This document shows, in pieces, positions 34,058-51,115 of a DNA stretch of 64,000 nt. The notes under the pieces are model-generated. The model worked only from the letters and a program-made list of their open reading frames with translations. It was not told where the DNA came from and did no database searches. The stretch's first letter is position 1, and every line of letters starts with the position of its first letter. The stretch is from Epiperipatus broadwayi (lineage: Eukaryota > Onychophora > Udeonychophora > Euonychophora > Peripatidae): assembly GCA_028023455.1 (NCBI GenBank), contig JAQFVV010000183.1, positions 2,457,975 through 2,521,974 on the forward strand. Reading direction: 5' to 3'. A program made the translations under genes and the position numbers.

Positions 34058-36700
34058 GTCGGAAATTGTTTAATGCTGTTTTCCAATATAAATTAATCTG
34101 GTCTAGCTCAATCGGGTCGCCATTATATAATAAACCATCCCAAAGCACAAATAATCTCTCTTAAAGTTTAATTTACTTAAGTTAAATGTAAAATGAAGAA
34201 ATAATGAGATCATCTGCTCCAAACATCAACAAATCCGCCACAATTACAATATAAATTATATAGAGCAGTGAAACCAACTACTATTGCCCTAAACAATAAT
34301 ATAGGATTAGGCTAACTACTTGATTGGCAATCTAATCAAAACCAAATCCCATTAATAACTAACATAGACTCCAACACATATATTTTTACTAGCCTGTTAC
34401 TTTTTTTTTTTATAGTAATTTAACTCTACTTTATTATTCAAAGATGCTGCCTTTATAAATTAATGGATAAGCTTCTAAGTACCTGTAATAGCACTTTACA
34501 AAACATTTGTTTGCATACAGACATTATTTAAATAACAAAACAAAATAATACTTGAACCCATATATGCCTATATCTATTTTAGCAAACGCTAAATAGAAAG
34601 ATAAACACTCGTGTCAATAAGCGATATACAATTCTTTCTACTTCTATCTTTAATTAATAATTTTCTGTGGGTATCAACTGGTTTTATTATAATTTTATAA
34701 TACTTTAAAAATTTATACACTCACTTAAATGTTTAAACAAATTAATAGACATCGATGATTTACCAATAAGCTACAAAATAATCCATAAATAACTTGTTTG
34801 AAAATTTTAAACAATTGAGTAAAAATTGATTGACAACAATTAAAACATATGATTATATTTGATATTTATATAAATTGAAATAATATTCAATTGAATCGGT
34901 CAATGAAGTTTATTCTCTTCATTTTATAAGAGTTTAAGAAAATATCCAAGACGAATTATTCTAAACCAAACGATAAAGTATAATCTATTTAGATTTTTAT
35001 GACGGAGTCAGACAAACATGAAATGATTGACCTTGTGATATTAACTAAGATAAATGATAATATGTATATATAACATTCGAATGCAACCATAAATATGAAA
35101 TTTATATAGAAACAAAATAAAATACTAGTAAGCTAATCATACCTTATCTTATATTCCAATTTGCTCACCAAGCTGAGTTTGAATCCCGTTACCCAAATAG
35201 CTACGCCGTCTTACGCAATCCAAATAAGACAAAACAATTAAACCAGTCTTGATATTCAAATTAACTCAATTTATTAGATTATAGAAAAAAAAAATTGACA
35301 ATATTAATGATAACATACATCCGAAATGACTTTATATTTTAGATTGGTTGACTAAATAAACTGATCATATTGCTATGTGTTTCTCTATATACGTGTTGCA
35401 ATAACAATAACGACACACAAAAAAAAAAAATAAATGAATAACTGATGGGAAAGGTCCCTAGATATTTTACTAAAATAAAGTTTACATATAATCTATACCG
35501 AAATGTGGAATAGGAGGGTATCAAAATCTATTTGTTTATCAAAATAATTACGGATAAATGAATATGAAATAATGAATATTTTTGAGCCTTTCCAATCATT
35601 TTCATTTAATAACTTATACTACTTTTAGATAAAAAAAAAATCATATTTTACTACATATATAAAAAAAATATAACACACGTACATTTTATATAACAAAAAA
35701 AAAATCATACCATACATTTCTAAATCAGTCCGTTCACTATTTATTGGTCTATCGATTGACTTCAGTTATAGTGTATAGAAAGGTTTCTCCGTCAGAAATA
35801 GTAATCGTAAACCCTGCAATATTTCATTAAAAAGTTTCCTTTTTCCCCTTTTTTTTCTCTTTCCTCTTTTTCTCCTGAAGATGTGAGTGCACTTTGACTA
35901 TTCCCATTATGAGGTGAAGTGATCCATTGGGTTCCTGTTCCGATGTTTATGCAAATCCATTTTTTTTTTTTTTTTTTTTTTTTTATTCATAAAGCATCAT
36001 GTTTTTTTTTTTTTTTTTTATTTCCTTCATAGGTTTTTTTTTTTTTTTATTCACATTGTTGCCGCCTTCCGAGACCCCCCTTCAACTGTCCGCTGAATGA
36101 TTGAACGGACAGACAATTCCCTTATTTTTCCATGTTTTATAGTTTTACATCCAAAAATATTGAAAAAAGTTCATTTTTTTTTTTTTTTTTTAAAGACACG
36201 GAAAATAGATCTGTCCTTTACTATTGCAAAATGATAAAGCTTGTGTGTCCTTTTATCTTCTGAAACGTCATTTTTATATGTTCTCTTTCTGACGTTGTTT
36301 TATCTTGGCGACCACACACGGTTATAGATAAGAAGATACGTGAAGATTAAATCCAAATTCGATTACAATTTTTTTTTTTTTTTTAATATTATTTTACAAA
36401 CCAAAATACAAAATTGATATAATAACCTTTTAAATTATTGATACACATCAATGATTTACACCCATCTATATTTTTCCCTTTAATAATAATATTTTTATAA
36501 AAAAAATCTATAAATAAAATGTACACAACATATATGTAAACATTAAACTGTATGTAATAATGTTACTATGGTGTCTGCATTCATATATGAAAAGTATAAA
36601 ATAATATCAATCCGTTTTAGTTAAATTTATATTATGCTGAATTGTTTACTATGTTTTTCTTTTCTTTTTTTTTTTTTTTTATATATACCTGGATCATCAA
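34058..36700. other. AT-rich region with C over G bias and three poly-T blocks
   Basis: From about 34.06 kb C clearly outnumbers G on the plus strand. At 35,960-36,050 three runs of 15-26 T alternate with short spacers (attcataaagcatcatg, atttccttcatagg, attcacattg), a loose tandem array. Next to it is a GC-richer 40-bp patch with gccgccttccgagaccccc. No reading frame. It could be an old retroelement end or a regulatory region, but nothing decides it. Confidence 0.3.
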
Positions 36701-36711
36701 TTTGAACACTC

Positions 36712-36713
<2 letters not shown>

Positions 36714-36782
<69 letters not shown>
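36714..36782. repeat. (TA)n microsatellite, ~34 copies
   Basis: An uninterrupted TA run next to ctggatcatcaatttg. Confidence 0.95.
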
Positions 36783-36786
<4 letters not shown>

Positions 36787-36829
36787 TTTGGAATGTTTTA
36801 ATGATAATATTTTAGTAGGAACTACATGT

Positions 36830-37018
36830 GGATTTTTTTCATCATCTAATATTAAATGTTGAATATTTTCAGGAAAATTGAAACTTTAAACATTTCAAAT
36901 ATGTTAAACTTTTAATAATAATGGCACACAAAATTAATATATAATTGTGAGTGGTATTCTTTTTCTTCAGATGTCACTGGCCCAACCAGACAAATCTGGA
37001 TATTAGATTCATGACTAT
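36830..37018 (-). mobile_element. tRNA-headed SINE family B, decayed minus copy
   Basis: Read on the minus strand it has the box B region, ccagtgacatctgaagaa, and the tail gatgatgaaaaaaatcc in the family order. It faces the plus copy at 37.2 kb head to head with a piece of family A between them. It is strongly diverged. Confidence 0.5.
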
Positions 37019-37039
37019 TGAATTTAAGGTAACATTTAG

Positions 37040-37193
37040 TATTAAACCACTAAACAGCAGATGATCACCATTTTATGCTAACACCAGCTGTTAAAACAGT
37101 GATAAATTCTTTATACAGTATTACAAGTTATAAGGCATCTACTGATTACTATGGGTTGTGATGGTAGGCACTACTGTATGGAGAGTTTGACAC
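37040..37193. mobile_element. Short family A remnant between two SINE copies
   Basis: taaaccactaaacagcagat, gatcaccattttatgcta and ggcactactgtatggagagt are family A end blocks, and the two ends are inverse. The ribozyme region is missing. Confidence 0.5.
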
Positions 37194-37196
37194 TCT

Positions 37197-37440
37197 TTTA
37201 ACATTCAGTATTCACAAATCTAAATAGCCAAATTTGATTCCCAAGCTAGTACTGTCACTAGTCAGGCCAGCAACACCTGAAGGAGTGAGAACAATACTAC
37301 AAGAAAAATTGTGTTGTATTCTAATCTGGTATTATTATTAATAGTTGAATATATTTCAAAAGTTTAAATAAACTTGAATTTTTCTAAAAAAACAACAACA
37401 ACCATTCAACATTTAATATTAGATGATAGAAAAAGTTCAA
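37197..37440 (+). mobile_element. tRNA-headed SINE family B, decayed plus copy
   Basis: It contains gctagtactgtcactagtca, ggccagcaacacctgaagga, a poor version of the conserved aaaattgtg block, and the tail gtttaaataaacttgaattt followed by atattagatgatag. Confidence 0.6.
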
Positions 37441-37521
37441 CCTATAATTATTATATATATATATATTTTGAATGTATTTATACAGAATCCAAAAACAGTT
37501 TATTTTTAAAAACTTCCTATG

Positions 37522-43094
<5,573 letters not shown>

Positions 43095-43097
43095 TAT

Positions 43098-43300
43098 CAT
43101 CATCATCATTTTAATCATTGATGCATTAAGGATGAGGTTTCTCCAAATTTAATTATGTTTCTCTAATTTCTAGTCTCTCTTCACATTGCTACATCATATT
43201 TTCTTATTTTATCCACTAATTTCACATGTGATTGTTTTCTAGGATTGTACAATCTCTTTGAGTTTAATATTTCAACTTTCCATCTCACAACTAGCCATCT
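43098..43300 (-). mobile_element. RTE LINE 3'-end fragment
   Basis: The catcatcatcat run at 43,098 is the TGATGA tail in inverse, followed by the antisense of the RT C-terminus (ggatgaggtttctccaa, acatgtgattgttttctagg). It is about 200 bp, heavily 5'-truncated, and diverged. Confidence 0.75.
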
Positions 43301-43867
43301 TACACATCCACTTAGTCATGTAGTTTATTTTTTTTGTAGATTTATTACTGCACTATATCTGTTTGCTAACTTCATTATTATATTTTTTAAGTATTTTTTG
43401 TCTATTTCAAAAATTAAATTATATATATATGTTCAATGTGCATGTTCATAGGATTCTACCCAAAGTCTTGAAAATGTAACAAGTTACATTTTAACTGTAT
43501 GTATATATGCTTAACATGCATATTCATAGGTTTTTACATTATCCAAAGTCTAGAAAACTTAACTACAGGGATTAAATCACATTTTCACACTAAGAAGAAT
43601 AACGGTGATTATGTTGTACGGAATACGATTTCATATTTCAAAAACATTTACCATAGTTTTACAGGAAGTATTTATAGATTAAAATGGGAAGCTAAGGAAA
43701 CAAAAATAAATAGAGATTATTTAAATCATCTACACATTGTAGATGATGGGTTTATTTTTGCAAATACTGTTTTAAAAATTCAGGAAGTGTTACAAGAGCT
43801 GCCAATTCAAAGCAGGAAAGAATAATTAAAGAGAAATGCTAAAATGACTAAAATTATTTGTATTTAT

Positions 43868-44130
43868 ATATTGGATTATTTCCATTATCTAATATAAGTA
43901 CTGAATGTTTTTAGAAAAAAATAACTTTATTTAAATATTGCAGATACATTTAATTGTTAGAAATAGTAGACAGGTTAGTAGTATATGCACAATGTTTCAA
44001 GAAGTATTATTCTCCCATCTGCTTCAGGTGTTGCTGGCCTGACCAGTGAAGGGACCAGCCTGGGAATTGAACCTGGGCCCTTAGATTCTTGAATATTGAA
44101 TTTTAAGGTAATGCTCTGACCAATTCAGAT
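43868..44130 (-). mobile_element. tRNA-headed SINE family B, minus copy with box A
   Basis: This copy shows the full head on the minus strand: box A-like gaattggtcagagc, a spacer with attaccttaaaattcaat, and box B aggttcaattccc. The body ggccagcaacacctgaagca and tail aatatttaaataaagtta follow. It shows that family B is tRNA-derived and pol III-type. Confidence 0.7.
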
Positions 44131-44400
44131 TAGAGTTGCTACTTTAAAATTCAATATTTAAAAATCTAAAGATCCAGGTTCAATTCCCATGCTAGTCCTA
44201 TTGCTGGTCAGAACCAGCAACATCTGAAGAAGATGTGAGAATAATACATCTTGAAACATTGTACATATCTAATCTGCATGCTATCACAAACAGTTGAAAG
44301 TACTTGTAATATTTAAATAAAGTTAATTTTTTTTAAAACATTCAATATTTATATTAGATGATGGAAATAGTCCAATAGATAAATTCAACAAAAATACTAT
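44131..44400 (+). mobile_element. tRNA-headed SINE family B, plus copy, head to head with the previous one
   Basis: It starts near gagttgctactttaaaattc (head truncated at box A), then box B aggttcaattccc, the body with ggtcagaaccagcaac and acatctgaagaagatg, the block cttgaaacattgta, and the tail tatttaaataaagttaa. The two copies make a ~530-bp fold-back. Confidence 0.7.
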
Positions 44401-44684
44401 CATCACAAACTTTCAGAAAATGACTAAGAAAGATTTATAGTAATGTATTAAAAACTAAAAATAAACTGGTCATATTATTGATAAGGATGGAAGTTTAGTG
44501 AATGAAAATAAGTATAAAAGGATGTATTGCTTTGTTTTAAAAACAATTTTTAACCAAGATGTTTTAACAGAATTTATATATGGATATAAGATAAAGATTC
44601 AGTCCATATACCAAAGTATGGAGAGATACTAAGTTCATAAGTTCTCTAAAAGAAGCAAGAAACATAATCAGTGGTTTGAAAACA

Positions 44685-45028
44685 AGAATTTGAATTTGAA
44701 GAAATTGAGAATAACAAAGATTATGAGCCTGAACATGTTAGAAATGAAATCAATGACAATGAAGTGGAAAATTCATTTAAACCTGATGAAATTGAAAAAT
44801 ATAATAAATAGAACTTAATTATTTAGGAAGAAGAAAAATATTGTAGATAGCAACAATTAAAAAAATATATTAATAGACCAATCAAAATATGGATAAAAAT
44901 TTGTAAAAAAAAACAAAAAACTTTTGAATGTGAAATCACTAATGTAAGATTTTGCACATATAAAAATAAAAGTAAATAGAGGAATTTTAACTTAGGATTT
45001 TTATTCTATATTCATCCTCCACTTCATC
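44685..45028. other. AT-rich sequence with a short acidic open frame
   Basis: A frame of about 43 codons ending near 44,812 is rich in E, N and D. It is too short to assign. Confidence 0.25.
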
Positions 45029-45029
45029 T

Positions 45030-45210
45030 CAAACAACCAAACCACAAGACCACACACATGTGAAAAAGATGAATGATTCCTGGTATATATATTTCATGCA
45101 GAACCAGCATTCATCAGTTGGGCCAGATCATAATCTCCACACATATATATAATCAGTGATTGGCTTGTATTAAGATAGCAATTTCTTAAACTTTAATGGA
45201 CAGGCTTTAA
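45030..45210. mobile_element. Hammerhead-relic element, family C, single-arm copy
   Basis: It has the family C blocks in order: catgtgaaaaagatgaatga, ccagcattcatcagttgg, ccagatcat, a short TA run, and cttgtattaagatagcaatt with ctttaatggacagg. The inverse arm seen at 25.2 kb is absent. Confidence 0.6.
45069..45132 (-). ncRNA. Hammerhead relic, family C, intact core
   Basis: On the minus strand the core CTGATGA and the GAAA are both intact. Stem II atgc/gcat has 4 pairs with a 7-base loop, and TATATATA fills the stem III and cleavage region. Inner stem I is damaged (ccaa faces CCAGG instead of TTGG), though outer stem I (atgatct/gaatcat) survives in part. Confidence 0.55.
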
Positions 45211-46515
45211 TTTTCTTATGCTTCCAACAATTCAATCATCCATTTTATTGAAAAACCAATGGTGCAATACTTGAAGACCTTGGTGAATTTAATATTCTAG
45301 TCACACACATGTAGATATTACATCAATAAAAATTATATTCAGGGTGAAATAAAACTAAATGGAACTCTGTACAAAAATTGCTGTTCAATACTATTTTATA
45401 CATGAAAAAAGTAATTCAATAATTAAATAGACATCAATTGGAAATTATTTTTACAAAACCACTGATTACAGTAAAATTTATACTTGCCATTATTAAATAA
45501 ATTATAAGGAATATATGCTGCTGTTATAACCATGCAATTTTTAGATTGTTCTGAACAATATGAGATTGTTAATATTTGAATATATAATTGAAACTTTAAA
45601 TTAGGTTTTTTGAAATCTTTAATAGTTACATTTTCTAAAAAAGCTTCACATTACAAATATTGACTACAGCATGTACAAATAAGAGCAGATAAGAAAAATA
45701 AGTTTTAAAAAGGATGATAATAGTTTTAACCACATTATTTCATCTTTTAATCTTTCTACAAGTTCTAATCTGAAATAAAGTTGATTTTTTTTAAAGATAA
45801 AATCAGAAGTTTCTTGGCATAGATCATATGCTTAGAGACTTCTCTCTGAACATTTTATATTACTGTAAACCCAATTGTTTCATTGACTTTTTACAGTAAT
45901 ATACAACCACATGCTCATTTTCTCAACAACAATGCATTCCTATTTTATTATATAAAAAAGGAACAATTTCATTAGTTCCAATATTCTATTCTTATGTTCT
46001 CATTTTCATTATAAAGATTTAACAATTTATCTTTATATTTGTGCATTATTCAAAAATAAATATTCAATATTGCTTCTTCAATCTCCACACAAAAAAATCT
46101 GTCTGCATTCAAATTCTCCTGTTTTTGTACCAAGTAACAATAAGTTTTTTCTAGTATTTTCAAAGATCCATTTATATTATATATATATATATATTTATTT
46201 ATTTTTTATTTTCTATTCATATTCAATTTTCAGTATCATTTCAGTATGCATCCTGGAACTTTTTTAATACATGAGGCAACTACCAAACTGCTACTGTCAT
46301 ACTAAGTGATATGAATACATGAATGGAATATGTATAATATTAAGAATATTTACAACATGTCAATATTAAAATAAAAAGCCACAAAGTAAAAAAAATACTG
46401 TCCAAATATTTGCCCTCTCCCATCCACCATCAGAAGTACAACTGCAGACCTTTCCTTGTTTATTTAGTTTTGTTTCACTAAATAATATAAACAATTACTA
46501 TGTGAGAATTTTATA
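45211..46515. other. AT-rich sequence, nothing recognised
   Basis: No shared repeats; a short TA run at 46,178-46,194. Confidence 0.4.
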
Positions 46516-46857
46516 TTTTATATTTTATTAACAGTAGATATGTGAAAGTGGGTCAAAAAAAAGTATTTAATACTTATTCTTATGATTTGAATGTGGGAAA
46601 AAATAAAGTGGGAGGGGGTTGCAAGTGCTGATTTGAATGTAGGGGAAAAAATAAAAGAGCAATTTTTTTTTGTCCAAAATGCCCGTGGCCTGAAAGCATG
46701 TATAAAATAGAAAAATTTTATTTCAAGCATTTGAAGAAATAAATATTTTAATGTTCATCATTTTTCAAGCACCACTTTGTGTTACCAATATGCTATTGAA
46801 TGAATTTTACAGACAATTAGTCACCAATGAGGATACTGGGTTGTATTTTTTTTACAG

Positions 46858-47200
46858 CGGCATGATCATGGCAAGATGAACTGCAAAACATTTTATGACA
46901 AATGCAGATCATCTTTGCTACATAAAAAAGAAAAAATGCCTTGGGATGAGTGCTGCCTAACTCTGCAGGATGCCAAACAACTTACTCCATCTGTTCACAA
47001 AATCATTTTTACAACACTGACATTAGCAGCCAAATAAGCACAGAATGAGCATCTGTGAAATTTGGAAGCTTTCTTCACGATGGATCTTCATGAACACAAA
47101 ACTAAATGGCAAATTTTCCATAATAATAATGGATTGGGTTAATTTCTCCAGAAATTTATTCATGTCTTGCTTCTATTCAAGCCAGAGGACAAATACTAGA
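46858..47200 (+). pseudogene. Decayed coding relic, family unknown
   Basis: The frame starting cggcatgatcatggcaag stays open for about 58 codons with balanced amino acids (Cys, Trp, His and Asp present, unlike chance AT frames). It continues in the same frame through isolated stops to about 47,200. A pyrimidine tract plus acag stands directly in front and looks like a splice acceptor. It could be a transposon gene relic or an old exon. Confidence 0.35.
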
Positions 47201-47271
47201 TACATATGAAAAACCCATCCAAATAAATATGCCATATCTTTTTTTAGTCCGAACATCTAGGGTGCTTTTAC

Positions 47272-47478
47272 TTAACACCCATGGTTTTTCTGTTTCACGG
47301 AGTGATTAATAGTATCTTGCAAGGTGAACAGTTGGTCATCACATTTTCCTGTCACAACTCTATTTCTGATGACTATTTGTACTGGTTTTTGCCTCTTGCT
47401 TATACAAAAGTGACACACAAGCAAACCTCTTGAGAACCTAAAGTAATTCATTACTGTTGTAAAATATTTGTCACTCAA
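47272..47478 (-). pseudogene. Short minus-strand coding-like frame, unknown
   Basis: A 68-codon frame with balanced composition and two closely spaced Cys, inside the same element. No known domain recognised. It may be a chance frame in an element relic. Confidence 0.2.
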
Positions 47479-48119
47479 CTCATGATAATATCCATGGATA
47501 GGCCCATGACAAAGAAGATAACCAACTTCAAAATTTTCAGAGGCTCAAACTTGTGTTTACTAGACCACTGACTTCTTTGTAATGAAAACAGAGGTTTGTG
47601 TTTGGGAAGGATGGGAAGGAGTGGATGATTTGACAGCCTCTATAGTGCAGAGAACATCCATTCTTTCTGTTCTTTTTATTTTATTAAATCATAAGTGATC
47701 TATATTTGTCACAGGGCATTTATCCACTCATTAAAGAGATTATACTGCCATAGAAATTCCAATGGGTATCATTATTAGTGGTTAATCATCTGTAAAATTA
47801 CTTCAATAGCATATTGAAAACACACAAGTTGAGATTGGAAAAATGAGGAACATTAAAAGAAGGTTTTTGTTTCAAATGTTTGGGAAATTTGGGTTTGAAT
47901 CACCCCCCCCCATCCTATCCCTTTTTTTGGCCTGCTTTCAGGTCATGGGAATAAGTATTTGGACAAAACATTTTTCTCATTATTTTTCTACTTTCAAATC
48001 ATGAGGGGAAATGTTTGGACAATCTCACCCCTCTTTTATTTTTTATCCCACTTTCAGATCATGATGACAAGCATTTGGTTAAAACTTTGTTTTTTCTTTG
48101 CTTTTAGGTATTTATTGTT

Positions 48120-48705
48120 AATATTATGTATGCATTGTTTATATTATTTAGTGAAAAAAAAAGAGCAAATAAGCAAATGGCCACAATTGTACTTTTGATG
48201 ACTCTGGGGGCAAATACTTGGGCAAGTGATGTGTTCTTATTGACAGGTCACAAAATTCTCTAATAATGTATGTATTTTACTCACATATTTATTGTTGAGT
48301 TAGGTCTATACAAGATTTGAATAGGTCATTTATTCATGTTTACTTTATAGCTTTTATTTTCATATTGACAAGTTGTATATTTTTCGAATATTATACTTTA
48401 TTCATGAATTTACTGTTAAATAATATGCAATATTTAAACAGGCCACATGTTCTTTTGTAGTCTTTATATTGATAGGTTGCAATTCACTGTAATATTATAT
48501 GTATTGTATGCACATATTTAATTGCATAGTATGTTAATAGTGGTTTTTACCCCCCACATATCAAAATAAGTTCCAGAGTATATATTAAAATAGTATCAAA
48601 TTTTCATAACTTTTTTCCTCTAAGTATTTTACCTATTCTTTTTTTTTCTTTTTTATATAATTATGAAACAATAGTTTATTTTCTACACATTCAATATATA
48701 TATAT
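48120..48705. other. AT-rich sequence, nothing recognised
   Basis: Loose repetition of tattattcat-type words only. Confidence 0.35.
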
Positions 48706-48918
48706 CACTAAACATCACAAAATCACTATCTCTTATAGCTGTTATTAAACAGGCAAAAGCTCTCAATACAGTAGTGCCACCCTGTGCTAACCAGAGTAAT
48801 CAATGGGGATATTGGATGAGTAGGCACTAGATAGGAATTTTATGCACAAGCTTTCTGGCATCCATTGATTACTCTGGTTAGCACAGGATGGCACTACTAT
48901 ATGGAGAGTTTGTGCCTA
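48706..48918. mobile_element. Short fold-back element, family A, copy without ribozyme
   Basis: The arms gcactggc-type end block (gccaccctgtgctaaccaga and tctggttagcacaggatggc) are perfect inverses. The inverted 3' tail (actaaacatcacaaaatcac) lies outside the left arm. The centre jumps from catccattgatt-type sequence straight to ggatattggatgag, so the ribozyme half is deleted or was never copied. Confidence 0.65.
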
Positions 48919-49735
48919 TATAAATAAATTATTTATTAAGTTTGCATATTCAGAATTTATTCCAAAATGGTGGCATCTGTTTCACTACAATATGTTATTT
49001 AACATTGGACAAAAGTAAAGCAGCCAATTAATGCTTGTAGATTTCCACAATCATTCAGTCACTTTTAGATTAAACATTCTACATTACAGCATTGGTCTAG
49101 GGGTTTTAATCCAAATAAAAAAAATATTCATTTATCATAAAGATCTGGGAAATCATTCAAGGTTTGTCTTAAGAATGAGAAATATTAAATCATATATGCT
49201 TTTCAGATTTATCTTAATTATACTTATTTTCTCCATGGCTGGTTTTAAGGCTAATGAAAGTCATTATAAATACTAAGATATTCATTGTATTGTGACTGGT
49301 TTTTAATATTGAAGAACAAAAAAGCTAGAATATAAAATTAAAATAATCATGCAAAATTTATTTTAATATATATATGTTACTTTAATCATTGCTTTTCTGC
49401 CAAAGTATTTACCAATTAACTTGCATCTTTTCTTTTATTACAGATCTGTGTCATATTTCTCAAAAAGAGTAACAAATTTACTTCATTTTTTTAAAAAAAT
49501 TCTAATATATTGTCATTTCTATCTTTATGTTTCTACTTAATACTTAGTGATGTCAAAATCTCTAATTACCATTTAAAAATGCATGTGTCTTTTAAGAAGA
49601 AATTTTTTCTCAGTAAAGACAATGATGGAGGCCCAGATTATAGCTGAAAAGATTATATAGTCTTTACTTTAGAAATAAAACTTTCTGTAGAAGATTTTTA
49701 GGAGTTGCATGGATTGCTTCAATATTACATAATGT
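48919..49735. other. AT-rich sequence, nothing recognised
   Basis: An 81-codon frame at 49,031-49,276 has no recognisable feature. Confidence 0.35.
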
Positions 49736-49737
49736 TT

Positions 49738-49995
49738 ATACAACTATTATTATTAAACATATATAGTAAGTTATTTATATATAGTGTTATGTTTTTTTTT
49801 TGATGTATAATAATCATTAGGTATGATTTCACTACACCTGCACTATATAGATTTAAACACTTAAATAAAAGTGTTTAAATCTATACAGTGCATGTGTAGT
49901 GAAGTGATTCCTAATGATTATTACAGGTTAAATAAATAGCTTATTATGTAGCACTATATAAATAAATAATTTGTTACATATGTTTAATATTACAT
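49738..49995. repeat. Palindrome (MITE-like), inner arms ~58 bp
   Basis: aatcattaggtatgatttca, then actatatagatttaaacact, are answered inversely by agtgtttaaatctatacagt and gattcctaatgatt. Outer symmetry (gtaagttatttatatatagt and actatataaataaataattt) extends the element. The centre is at about 49,867. Confidence 0.7.
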
Positions 49996-50198
49996 CTGAT
50001 ATTGATGTGCCATAAAATTAAAATTTTTGCAAACATCAATCATTAAATCATAATAAATTGAATAAAAAGTGATTAATTAATATCTTCACATTTCATTTCC
50101 AAATGCTTAAGATTTGTCTATATATACACATTTAGGTTAAAAAAATAAGAATGGATTCTATCTTTTCAAAAGTCTTTATCTTGTGTTTAGAAAGTAGA

Positions 50199-50266
50199 GT
50201 GTTCCTTAAGTGTTTAAATCTATACAGCAAATATGTATAGTGGAGTGATCCCTAATGATTGTTATA
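50199..50266. repeat. Single arm of the 49.8-kb palindrome family
   Basis: aagtgtttaaatctatacag, then gtggagtgatccctaatgat, reproduces the right arm of the palindrome 330 bp upstream with a few changes. Confidence 0.7.
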
Positions 50267-50954
50267 AACTACCATTATTATATATAAACTTTTTGTGAGC
50301 AGGATTTCAACTCATTTTAAATGAATATTAAGATTGATTTAATAGTTCAAAACAATCTTTTAGTAAGATTTTATAAATGCATAACTTTTATATTTATTTA
50401 TTTTATTTAATTAAAATAACTTTATGGTGTTATTTCAGATATGTTATTTTTAGGGGTATTTCAGATTTCTTAAAGATTAACTTGCAGAATGAAGTATGAA
50501 TTAATTTTGCTGCATAATCATTCTCTTCTACCTCCCTCTCTCCCTCCCCGAAGATTATAATATTTTTATTAAAATTGAATACCTATGAAAGAATCATCAC
50601 AAAATGTTTTTAACATTTTATTTTATCCAAATAAAATTAATGTCATCTTGTTAAAAAGCATTATTTCTTAACTTTTTATGTGTTTAGTCATAAAATTAAA
50701 AATGGTTTAGGCATTAATATTAATCACATATGAGAGTAAAAAATATATAAAATAGATTTCTTCCATTACTGAATGTCTAATTTGAATGCATTTGAGCTAG
50801 AAATCTGAGGGAATAATCCCAAGCTTGCTATAATCTAAAAAAAAATCTAAGATAGTCTGTTCAGGGTTCAAACCTCATGTCATGAATTTGGCAAACTGAT
50901 TTATTAAACTATAAACAAAATTGTTTTTTAGACAAATATAATTTACCTTATTAT
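50267..50954. other. AT-rich sequence, nothing recognised
   Basis: gggttcaaacctc at 50,867 is a box B-like word, but no tRNA fold surrounds it. Confidence 0.35.
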
Positions 50955-51115
50955 TATATATAGAGCTCGCATAACAAGCTCTTAACACGCTTTGAGAATA
51001 TTCTCAACCCCAGACCAGTTTCTGCTTCTGGCGTCGTCAATAAGAAACCAGTCTGGGGGTTGAGGATATTCCAAAAGCTTGTTAAGAGCTTGCTTTGTGA
51101 GCTCTATATATAACA
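50955..51115. mobile_element. Palindromic hammerhead-relic element (family D), ~160 bp
   Basis: atagagctcgcataacaagc at the left returns as gcttgctttgtgagctctat at the right, and caaccccagaccag returns as ctgggggttg. The arms are ~75 bp and over 90% alike, around a GC-richer centre (gcttctggcgtcgtc) that carries a hammerhead core on the minus strand. It has no coding sequence. Its GAAACTGGTCTGGGG segment is close to family A's GAAACTAGTCTGGGG, so the two are related. Confidence 0.65.
51007..51050 (-). ncRNA. Hammerhead relic, family D
   Basis: On the minus strand: stem I ttctta-side pairs with TGGGG (A-U and G-U pairs), core TTGACGA (C3 changed to U), stem II gc-cagaa-gc with a mismatched C/A first pair, GAAA, stem III ac-tg-gt, and cleavage triplet GTC. 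The cleavage strand can also pair along the whole palindrome, which would compete with the ribozyme fold. Confidence 0.5.

Larger units (their letters stand above)
43640..44680 (+). mobile_element. RTE LINE fragment split by a SINE pair
   Basis: The first part (43,640-43,860) covers the region around the catalytic block; its Asp-Asp survives (cacattgtagatgatggg). The second part (44,400-44,680) resumes with gactaagaaagattt and runs into the C-terminal region (aagtatggagagatac). Between them lies the SINE pair at 43,868-44,400. The LINE part is badly decayed. Confidence 0.65.
46516..48115. mobile_element. Candidate unknown element with inverted ends built of subrepeats
   Basis: The left end (46,540-46,700) and right end (47,925-48,100) contain the same ~60-bp subrepeats in opposite orientation. 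Each subrepeat has a ttcaaatcat/ttcagatcat block, a tttggacaaaac block and a tttattttttccc block. There are three imperfect copies at the right and two to three at the left. Between them is ~1.2 kb of balanced, coding-like sequence (relics at 46,858-47,200 and 47,272-47,478). Long inverted ends with internal subrepeats occur in Foldback and Galileo/P-like DNA transposons, but I recognise no transposase, so the class is unknown. Confidence 0.45.

Noticed and set aside
34058-36350. Solo LTR starting TGTAACCG
   Set aside because: No matching end, no duplication, no primer-binding site or gag/pol sequence found.
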